Positions 12,662-22,865 of a stretch of 64,000 nt of DNA are shown here, in pieces. The notes under the pieces were generated by a model. The model searched no databases. It saw only the letters and a program-made list of their open reading frames with translations, and had not been told where the DNA came from. This stretch comes from Axinella damicornis (Eukaryota; Porifera; Demospongiae; Axinellida; Axinellidae). Made by a program: the position numbers and the translations under genes. The stretch is from contig OZ007511.1 of assembly GCA_963931865.1 (NCBI GenBank), forward strand, positions 2,099,836 to 2,163,835. Direction: 5' to 3'. How positions within the stretch are numbered: position 1 is the first letter of the stretch; each line of letters begins with the position of its first letter.

Positions 12662-15600
12662 ATGGCAATTCAGTGGACGGCTACACTTGGCTTGCTTTGC
12701 GTTTTACTGCTCTTGGGCTGCTCACTTGCACAAGGTATGTAGCTACGTACAATTACAGTCCGATCAGTCAGGACTCAATAATTAAATGAATTGTCTGGTG
12801 TGCGTTTCAGATCGGTAGTCACGATAATCAGCTGCAAGGATTTGATGCTTATCATCTGTAGGCTGCCAAGTTTGAAGCCCATATCATAGATAATAGAGCG
12901 TACGCTCTATCTATGCCCGTATCTATATTGCGGGGCGAGCGTGAGACTAGCGCAAGGTTAGTGCGGAATAACGTGTAACAATAAGACCGAGGTCAGACCT
13001 TAGAATCAGCCTTCGTTTGCAACTCGCATTGCCAGTTGAATTACATTTTTCAACAGGCAGAACTTTCCACGGGCTTAGTCTAGCGGGCCAGATGTTCGCG
13101 GCGCGCGGAAAGGCGAAAAGAACCCCGCGCGCCGCGAACGTCTGACGGACTACATGTAGATCCAGTGCCATTGAGTGCTAACGCGCCATGCACAATCCAG
13201 TAGGCCTGTATAGCTCCAAACTGTTTCTTACGTTATATTAGATGCACCAGATTTACGGTATGGGGTTACTGATTGACTGTGGGGCTCACTCACACTCAAA
13301 TTATGGCCAATCCTAGTTCGAACTGTGATCACGTGTGCCCCTTCAAGCATTCATGATTGTTCTCCAGAGCCTCCACTGCAAATTTCACTTGCGAACAACA
13401 GTCCAAGGATTGCTGGGAGCAGTGTCTCTGTGGATGTGAATGTCAGTAAGCCTACACAGTCGCTTACTTGCCGCCTCCGTCGAGTCGGTCGGGAATTCTC
13501 TACTGCACAGGACTGTGAGTCCATTTTAACAAATTACGGTTCAAATTTTAGATTTGCTATTCATTTTCATCTTCATATAGGTTCTTCACTGAATATCATG
13601 TATCCAAATCTCGATTCTGGGAACTATGTTTTGCGAGTAGTGGGACGTGCCGTCACTGGAGAAAGGGCTGTAATGAGAACAGGATTCAGAATCGGTAATT
13701 CAGTCTACAGTAATTGCCCAAATTGCAAGTGAGTGCTATTAAGTATGACGGGCAAAGGACACTATACATGTGTGGAGCTATACCTCATAAGGTCACTATT
13801 GTTAACTTAAAGGTGACAAAATTTAGTGGAATGGGCACATATATGGTAAGAGCTCAATGCGATGGTGTCATCATGTGCTCCTGTTATGGGGATATCTTTT
13901 AACTAAATCCATTCAAGAGGCAAGTGCACTCAGGTAGGCTAGTGCACTTACTGGTAGGCTAGTGCAACTCACTTTCAGAATGATGTCTCAGGTCTTAGCT
14001 ACAAGCTGTCACCTCGTGGATAGACTCTGATTGCATGCACCAGCTCGTAGTATCATACCGGTATCCACACTTCTACAGAATGGTGAAACAAGTGCCAGAC
14101 CTCCAGAGCAATAAACTTTGCATTTCTGGAATCTATTTCATGAATTGTTCAATCCACGACTGACTTGCTAATTGAAATTGGTCTGCCTCTGGCACACCTC
14201 AAGGTCACCAATTACAATTATCAGCAAGGCAAACAAATAATATTGGCAGTACGTGACCTCACAACACCTGTATTAATTGGAGTGAGCATATTAAGCTTAG
14301 CCACCTATGAAGCAGCCAAGGAGAACAAAGCAAGCTATATATGTTAGCTATGTCCAATTTGCTCAATGTCCTTTTATTCTGTTGTGCAGGTGCAGAACAT
14401 AAGATCAGGCGTCTTCCTGGGGTTAGGGGTAGCGTCAGCTTTGACATGTACTCTGGATTCATCACTGTCAATGAAACCTACAGGACAAAAAGCTTCTACT
14501 GGTAAGTGCTATGGCCTTTAAATGCAGTTCTGTAGAGCCATTGAGATATTCGCTAATTGGACAGCGAAATACTAGGACATTGGATTGAAACCTAGCCTCA
14601 TTCCCAGGCTCCCCCTTGTGCACGTGGTGAGGGAAAATGTGGAGGGGGAGAGCCTGGCCGGTATGCTTTCACACATGATGTCGCGGCACGTCAATGTCAC
14701 TGCTGTAATGACCTTGTCTGTTACGTCACAACTGGAGCGTGTCGACTTTGAGGCAGCGATAGATTGATATAGCTAGAGAAGATTATGCCGATGGCGATGA
14801 CTGCAGAGAAAGTTACCTGGCAATACAGACAGCTGGGGATATAATTATATACCAGTATATACAGTTCAGTATGAGCTACAAAGTGCAACTTACTCGTTCC
14901 AGACTGTCCGGTAACAAGAATCTGTTCCCGAGGATTGATGAGCACCATCTACTGCATGCGTGGTGTTTCTTTTCGCTTCTACAGGCTAAGACTTGTAACC
15001 CTCGGTTCCATGCTTCAAAACTATAGCAGCTTCTGCATGTGAGTGATGTGAACACTTACATTGTTGATGTTCTGTGACGTCAACACGCGTCTGTGCCATG
15101 GCATATGCATCACGTGCAAATGCGTACCAGGCTCTCCCCCTTCGTATTTTTCTTCACCGCATGCACAGGGGGGAGCCTGGGAACGAGGCTAATTGAAACC
15201 ATAGTAACCTTGACCCTATTGAGGTACTGTAAGCAGTGCTTAACATTGGCTGCCACCAAGTCACTATTGGATTGATCTGATTAGCAGCCAGCCAACCCAC
15301 TTAGTGGCTCCCTTACCTTGGTGACACATGAATAATTAATGAGAGGACAGTTATTGAGACGATTATTGACATTTTTCCCATAGCAGCAATCAGAATAAAC
15401 AAGGAGGGCTTGTCACTTTAATGGGCTAGCAGCCCAATCAAGTGTCAAGTCTGCACTCTAACTGCCTCATTTGTCTGTGCTATCTCAGCACTTAGCAGCA
15501 AGCATAATAATTATTACCGTACTCTCACGAAAGTCCGCCCACTCTGCAAAGAGCGCCCACCCCCCACTTTTGGCTCAATTTTCTATATAGGGTCAAAGTT

Positions 15601-18600
15601 TACTCAAATGAGCGCCCACCCTCGCGCTATAGCCTCGTGCCTCGTGTAACAGGCGATGGAGCGCATTAGTGAGATGTTCCAGTGTATCTGAGGTAAGAAC
15701 CTCCTTGCAGCAAGTCTCTATTAGTCTGTGTATCCGTATCTATGGTGTCCATGTGTGTTGCCTGGCTTGCCTGTGCTAACGACGGCCCCGCGGCCTCCAC
15801 GCTGGACCTCAGCCAGTGCTTGGCGGCAGCGAAGACGACGTGGTGAGCGGTGATGTTGCTAGTGACTCCAGCGATGTAGATGTGCTGGGAGGGCTTTGAC
15901 TCACGCTCGCTTGCTGCTCGATCGCTGCTATCGCGCTACTTGTGTACGTAAACAAAGGTGGGCGCTCTTTCAAGGTTGAATGCGGAAACACTCGAAAGAG
16001 CGCCCACCCCCCTGTTTGGTGAGAAAGTAAGATGCAGCGCCCATGGGCGGACTTTCGCGAGAGTACGGTATACCTTCACCTTGTAGGTTTGTAACTGCTG
16101 ATGTGGAAAACCCAGAAGATGCCCCACTTATTATATGGTGAGAATGCAGAATTGGTACACTTGCTGAATGATAACAATGGTTAGGAATGCAGCAATAATT
16201 GCTGAACCACAGCTATGCACAGCTTGCACTAAATTGAGTCAGGCAAACATACATGCATGTAGTATTTGTAGTCGCACAGAAGGAAGAGTTTGTTGAGAGG
16301 AAATTGGAATCGGCATCGCAAAAATAAACTTTTGTTGTGTGATCAGCACATGTACACAAAATTTTGGGGGAATATGGACGTTTCTGTTCTCTGTTTCGGT
16401 TCTCGTTTTCCATTTCCACTTGTTTCAGTGCTTTCAATTTGCCCACCAGGAAGTGTGATATTGAAACTAGAGAGTGTATCAATCAACTCACTCAAGTGTA
16501 TCAATTCAACCTTTGGATATTCAGTACCAGCTTAACACTGAACATCCTTTTGGTGATCGATCCATGCATGAGTGAATGCTGCTGCCTGTTTTGAATACTG
16601 TATGAGGCCATCACATCTGCAAGGGAGTTGGTATGCAGACCCGTCAGTAATTTTTGAGTGTGTCAGTATTGTGTTATAATCGCAGCTGCCCTTTCCGCTC
16701 TTGTCACAGGTTGGCCGGAGGACCTGGCTGCTCGGGAATGGTTGGCATGCTTTCTCATTTTGGACCTTGTAAGTATGTACTGGTATATGTAATAGCATTC
16801 ATGGTTTATAAGTAGTGACTGCCAGAATTGGTGTAAAATCACGTGTAGGAAAATCTGCTATTTCTATCAAGTCCACGTGACAGAGGTACATGCAGCAAAA
16901 CCCTTTCTTATTGTCTTCCTGGTTGGAGAAGCAAGCGCTGTTCCCTGCTCTTGTACAGGAGATCTTGTCTTAGAGTCCAAGTTGGAGGGGCTATAGAAGT
17001 TCGCTGAAATGATCTGAAGGCGCAGTGCTAAGACACTGAAGATAGTTATGGCCATGTAGCGCACCCAAAGTATACGTTTTCTTGTACTGCATTCCTTGCA
17101 TTTGCTCCCAAAGTAAGCATAAAAGAGTGGCAGAGGTCTTCAACTGATTTCTGGGGCATCCTGATACGACTCTCATTGAAACCTGGACCAGACTGGACCG
17201 AATTAGCTAGCAGTTAGTGTTGCCACTGTAGAGAATCAGACAGTCTCACGAGTTGGCTGAGTTGCACATTCAGTTCAGGAACCAAGACTGCAGACAGGAA
17301 CAATTGAGGATCACTTGACAGAGGTAACCATGCAGACAGTCACTGTTGAAGTTTCACAATCCTACCAGCAGCTACCTGTTAGTTTCATTGAAGTTATGAA
17401 ATCTGAGTCTTGACTACCCGCTAGAAGTCACTACAATAATTACTACTTCTCTTCTGGTCCAGTTCAGTCCGGTCTGGGTTTTGACGAGGGCCTCCTAAGA
17501 CATGGCACTAGAGTACCAAATTGTTGACCATGCATTCTTCATAACCATGTGCCAATTGTTTTGTCTGTGTATACACGTGCATTGTGTTGAACGCCCACCA
17601 CCTTGATGGCTAACAGTTTACATGATTCTACAAACCGTATCTCAGTTTTTCCACGCAGGGATCTTACGCTGTCTAGGAACCGATACTCTTGGAATAAAGT
17701 GGCCAACCTTCTCATGGTTGAGTCTCCAATGTTAGTTATGACCTACTGGATAATACAAGGGTAGATCCAATCTAACAGCAGCCCATGGCAGTACAGTAGT
17801 AGTCTAGTTATTTTTAGTGAATCCAATCTAACGAATACTAGGAAATGTACATGCACTTGTCCAAGCAACGTCTTACAAAATACAAGTCTACCTACAAAGT
17901 GTGCTTACTACAACAGTCACAAAATATTTCTCACAAATTGCAGAGTGGCAGTTCATGCCCATTTCCTGGAATAGCAGAATGGTAGCCAAAGAACTATAAT
18001 TTCAAAATTCGAATGAAATGAACTTCTACCATTAGACTGGATTTTCCATTGACAGTCCATCTGCTTCATATTCAGCATATGCACCACATCTAAATTGTTG
18101 ACCCTCTAATTTGCAATCCCCTGCAGTGGAGTTGGTTTCTCGTATTCTGAACTACCGCTTGATTTTGTTCACAACGATCGGACAACTACCAGTCACAAGT
18201 AAGCAAACTCACAAGTGGATTGTGTAGTGATTTTCATCTATGAGTCACCATCCTTTTCTTTTAATTTCAGTCTGCAGTTTCTCATCAAGTTCTTTGACCT
18301 CTACCCGGAGTTTGCCAATACTGAATTCTGGGTGTCTGGATCGGTATGTCATAAAAATAATAAACCAACAGTAATACGAGCACTCAAATGGCTGGGCCAC
18401 TACAGCATGCATAAGGATGGTAGGTGGGTGGATAGTAAGTTTTATTGGTGGTCTATACATTCTAAGCTCCCCCACATGTGGCCACTTAGTACGTACCTAC
18501 TCTATCTGTATAGTTGCATCAATATCATGCTTCCCTTCTCAGTCCTATGGTGGCCACTTTGCACCCTACCTCACTGAAGCCATTGTGGAGTACAACAAAC

Positions 18601-21600
18601 AAGCTTCTGCACGTCCAATTAATCTCCAGGGATTGCTGGTTCAAAGTCCAATCACACATTCTCCAGATGATTCTCGTGGAAGCTTAGACTATTGGTAGGA
18701 TATATATTGCACTACATAAACAAAACGTATAAGAGAATTACATTCAATTACAATTGACATTATTTCCTGCTTCCAGTTTCTGTCTTATGATGTGTTTATT
18801 GACGCAGCAACAATTTTCCCTCTACCAGGATTGTAACTATATTAAGTCGAGATAGTCGCCACAGGCGTGTCGATGGAACATGTTTCTTGCACATAGAAAT
18901 TGATCCAGTACAACAAAACTTACTTGACATAGAGTATGGACCTTAGTCAGCAAATACCTCCATCGCAGTGGTCACTGGAACTGCAGTGAGATGTCCCCAC
19001 TAACTACTTTAACCTAAAATCTCTAGTATACGAAGAGTGTGAGCAGCTTGATTCTGGTGCTGGAGGTGTGCTGTCACAAGCTGCAGGGCATGCATGACAG
19101 AAGCTTTTACAAATACGCTAAACAGCCGTACTGTACTAGCTCAAACTATTGTTTCATATGCAGGTTCTACAATGGTCTAATCAGTGAAACAACTTACAAC
19201 AACATACTAGATGACTGTGATTTCACATTCTTGGGACCATATCTCGGTAAGCTATATTAGTTAGTGCTGCCATCTTTCGGACAGATGGCAAACTGCCGAA
19301 AATGTGTTAGAGATTAAATCTCCATGCCAAATTAGAGACAATTTGTCCCATTTGTGTGAAGGAGTGCCGAATTTTTAGAGATATAGCTTGAGGTTACGTA
19401 TTTTTGTTCTCCTCTATACGTAGTTTTGATGCTCTCAACCTATGAGTGTAACCCGAATTCATTGAGATACATAATTATAAATGGTGTAAAGCTCCTTTTA
19501 TGGCATGGACCTATTAGTGCAGTCTGTTAGTTAGAAAGGCATACAACATTTTTTGGAAATCCTAAATGTGTTGTTTGAGGTGCATATTTTTGTTCTCCTC
19601 AGTTCGACCTAACACAGTCCAGTCACCAGAATGTGCCAGTCACATCGGACAGGCCTATGCAGAAATTGGGCCTATTCATCCCTTTTTTTATCCCCGTGGC
19701 ATTTGTGTTCGTGAATCTGACTTTGATCCAACTTTTTGGATTCCTAGGTAAGTGCGGAAGGAGCTGAAGAAAGGAGGTCAAAATAACATCTTAAATTAGA
19801 AAGTATTTCAGTTCCTTATTTCTTCAGATCCAACTAGTTTGTGCCACAGTTTCATCCTATTATGTCACCTTGTAAATTTTTTTCAATAAAGGATACAGGG
19901 TATGCATAGCAAGTAGCTATATTAGCAACACTCTCACCAGGTTGAGCCATTAATTCCAATGCCCATTTCAGTGAATCTAAACTTGAATTTTGGTGGGAAA
20001 AGCAACTAGGAAAGGGTTCTCACAAACTTGCCAGCAGACTTGGCAAAATCACTCCCAAAGCTGCACGTTCAGCTTGTATACTATAGTCTCCTTGTCTGTG
20101 TAGTACTCCCTTTGCAGAGGGGTAGGAAGGTAGTAAAAAGTGGGGGGGCAAAGAATCCCGGAGGCGAAGCGTCCGTGCACGTTCCGTAGGAACGTGTCCT
20201 GCTAGGGGGGTCTGGGGGCATGCCCCCCCAGAAAATTTTGCAAAATTTGGTGCTCTGAGAGCGATTCTGGGGCGATTTTGAGACCAAACAACTAAATTCC
20301 TGTAAATAGATAAATTTTTCTCCAGGAAAAGTGGGGGTGCAATGCACCCCCAGGGAAAAAGTGGGGGTGCACTTGCACCCCTTGCCCCCCCTGCTCCTAC
20401 CCCTCTGCTTTGTCACAAATCTCTGAATGGTAGCTAACCTTTTCAAAGATGGTTAGATGCCACAACCCTTGGTTCGGAAACTTTTGTGGTTGGCCATGGG
20501 ATGAAGATAATGACCCAATACAGTGATCTTGGATCCACCTTGATCCTTCACTTGTAAATTGTAAGCCTATAGCAGATCTTAATTCTTGAATCACCCTTCA
20601 AAGTAGCAGTACAAAGCCATAATGACGTGCCAAATAAGGAGAAATCAAGTGTCATGGCCTCTTGAATGGATATGCACATGGTATTTTGGGGGCAGAAAAC
20701 ACTTCGTGGGTGAGACCTGTTGCTTCAGATGATAAACTGTCACAGTAAACAATTTCTTCCGTCCATCCATTCATCAGGAGACCTATGGCAGATGCATTCC
20801 AGGACCCTTGTACTACTGCTGCCTACTTAAGGAAGTAAGTTCAAATGCTATTTCATGAATTATGGTTTACACAGTTATGGTAAGGTGCAGGCCTGACTGT
20901 CTCTGACGGTTGCTAGCTATAATAGACATGTTATGACTGTATTTTAGTTATCTACGTCGTGCAGATGCGATACAAGCTTTCCATGCCGAGGATTCTACAA
21001 ATGGGTGAGTTGGATAATTGGGGATGAGTAATACTTATTGTTCACAAACATCAATTCTTCGACATAACAATGGCACAGTTCAGTGTTGAGAGTTGAACAA
21101 CAAATAAGGAGCTAATGCCTGAACACTGACATCATAGTGACATAACCCCTTTCACCTATACAGGGACAGTAGTACCGGGGGTAATGGGACTACCGTGGGA
21201 AAATTGTCAAGAACTATTTTTGATCTTTGCATGGTCGTTTCATGCTCCTCCCTGCCTTCCACTTTCTACCTCATTATGCGCTCCTGCTAAACTTCATTGC
21301 AGTTCATATATACCCTGCAGATGAGTATGTATACAGAATTGTTTTTGTTTAACTGTAGGCCCTGGAATGATTGCAGATGGCCAGAATCTGTGCCCTTTGA
21401 GCCAAAGGGACTGAACTTCAGTCTTGAGGTGACTTTTTATGACTCCATGCTCCCTGTGTACAGAAGACTCTTTGATGAAAACCTGAGGATATTGGTTTAT
21501 AGTGGACAAGAAGATCCAAGCGTCACACATGTTGGTATGTTAGTACACTTCTCGTTCGGCTTAGCTTCAAATAAGAATATAGTAGAAAAGCTGCATAAGT

Positions 21601-22259
21601 TGTGATCAGCCAACATGGATGCAGTATTGTTTGTCGAGTGGAAACCGCACTAGCTCCTTGTAGCTGGTGAATCATGGCCCAGGTCTTACTCTCACCTCGT
21701 GGATAGCTACCAGTACAGACACAGCTTGCCTCATTCAAAAACCTTGAAGGTAAAGAACAATATTTTCTTGCCAAATATTGTTCTTTATCTAGCAGCAAAT
21801 GTTTGTTGTTTTGGATGATATTAATTTGCGTTCATCCTTATTAGCCGTAATGAGTTTGATCCACTTTTTGCTTCAGGAACTCAACGATGGATCAAATCTC
21901 TGAACCTCACTGTTGTAAGACCCTTTAGGCCGTGGGTTGGTAAGTCTGCTTCTTGTACACTCTTCACTCCCAATGTTCAACCATATTACCAAACCTTATT
22001 CTGCATGTGCTACCCTTCCCACCACAGCATTTGATGGCCAGGTTGCAGGGTATACAGTCGAGTACAGTAACCTGACATACGTGCTTGTAGCTGGGGAAGC
22101 ACATAACGTAAGTTGATCATGCCTCTAGCAATACTGAAACTCATCAATCTTTGTGTTGTTAACTATAAATAACTACGTATGTACTTCCTTCAGGTTGGAC
22201 TGGTTAAACCACACTATGTGTTGCAGCTCCTCAATGACTTCATAACTGGAATCTTCTGA
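12662..22259 (+). CDS. Peptidase S10 (cathepsin A-like) protein, right copy, complete
   Basis: Exons: 12662-12734, 14390-14501, 16087-16137, 16710-16772, 17659-17730, 18127-18198, 18271-18343, 18543-18694, 19164-19246, 19603-19747, 20778-20834, 20948-21004, 21359-21534, 21877-21939, 22028-22107, 22194-22259. They sum to 1395 nt, giving 464 residues, close to human cathepsin A (480). Signal peptide residues 1-24. Family landmarks: WLAGGPGCSG (79-88), YSWNKVANLLMVESP, GVGFSYSE, SSYGGHF with nucleophile Ser173, YSGQED with Asp389, GEAHNVG with His442, stop TGA. The catalytic triad is complete. The residues that in carboxypeptidase Y bind the substrate C-terminal carboxylate (Asn51, Glu65, Glu145) correspond to Ala81, His95 and Ser172, so ordinary carboxypeptidase action is doubtful. 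The fourth exon could alternatively end at a stronger donor two bases earlier in phase, but the chosen AA|GTATGT keeps frame with the next exon. Divergent from the left copy and convergent with the ankyrin gene. Confidence 0.88.
13076..13152. repeat. GC-rich hairpin
   Basis: Arms of about 33 bases around GTTCGCGGCGCGCGG with a 14-base loop. It starts TAGTC and ends GACTA, like the foldback families here, but no target duplication is visible. It lies in the intron upstream of the right Ig-like cassette. Confidence 0.7.
13368..13732 (+). CDS. Ig-like cassette exons in right S10 gene (alternative or nested product)
   Basis: Exons 13368-13514 and 13581-13732 follow the signal exon 12662-12734. 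Joined, the three give a 123-residue secreted protein with one predicted Ig-like domain (SLTCRLRRVG, then LDSGNYVLRVVG) and a C-x2-C tail before the stop TGA. Both ends of the cassette are phase 1 if the donor after 13694 (ATCG|GTAATT) is used: 261 nt, 87 residues, which would insert in frame between signal peptide and peptidase. The stop codon also overlaps an AA|GTGAGT donor, but splicing from there to 14390 would shift frame. Three products are therefore possible: peptidase alone, Ig-like domain alone, or a fusion. RNA evidence is needed to choose. Confidence 0.6.
14593..15191. mobile_element. Foldback element with perfect 9-bp duplication, right arm only
   Basis: Begins TAGCCTCATTCCCAGGCTCC and ends with the inverse. 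ATTGAAACC flanks it exactly (14584-14592, 15192-15200). The left arm keeps the empty site near 7780, so insertion followed the duplication. 599 bp, no coding content recognised. Confidence 0.93.
15517..16068. mobile_element. TA-flanked element with 24-bp inverted ends, right arm only
   Basis: Ends CCGTACTCTCACGAAAGTCC and its near-inverse, with TA on both sides. 552 bp. Inner repeats of GAGCGCCCACC flank both ends. The left arm has the empty site near 7490. Sits about 20 bases upstream of the S10 exon at 16087. Confidence 0.9.
20115..20407. mobile_element. CAGAGGGGTAGGA-ended element, right arm only
   Basis: Inverted ends CAGAGGGGTAGGA / TCCTACCCCTCTG resemble hAT termini, but the flanks share only CTTTG (5 bases), not the 8 expected of hAT. 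G/C-rich body with repeats of GTGGGGGTGCA. 293 bp. Confidence 0.65.
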
Positions 22260-22865
22260 GCATACAAATTTAATGAACCACATTTTGAACTTACTGCACA
22301 TGTAGGCTTTAGTGCGTGCGTTAGCCCCCACCAATAATAATCGTAGAATTTGAAACACTTTATAGCATGATGATTTTGTACAAAGCTTGAACTGATTCTT
22401 TCCTACATATAAGTAACAGATTGAGTTCTTGAACTTCACGTTCGCCATGTACTTTGATGAGTTTGTATATAATTGTTTCAGGTCTCCTCAAGCCAGATTT
22501 GCAGATATTAAATTAACATAATAGTCTAGCTGACCCTAGAAATGTTATGCAATCCTAGAAATGAAATTAAAGCATAATAATTATTGTGGGTTTACATACG
22601 TAGGAAAAATGTTTGTGAGAGGGGCAATGCTGAAATCACTTTGCAAACTCAAAGTACAATGGGTAGCAACTTAATATGTATACTGTACAATACCTGTCAG
22701 CTAGTGAAGTGCACTATACATATATTCAAGAAAAACGTGTGAGTAACTACGCTATAGCTAATATTTCACATGACGTCAACTTGGTGAAACTATTCTAACT
22801 CAGTGGTACATAAGGTTAGCTACACAAGCAGTTCACAATGTGTGTTCACGATTGTGTTATGATAG

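Larger units (their letters stand above)
12560..21060. repeat. Right arm of large inverted duplication
   Basis: Counterpart of the left arm. The right arm is shorter in the intron after 18694 (469 bases against 1669 in the left copy), because the left copy carries inserted elements there. Confidence 0.9.
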
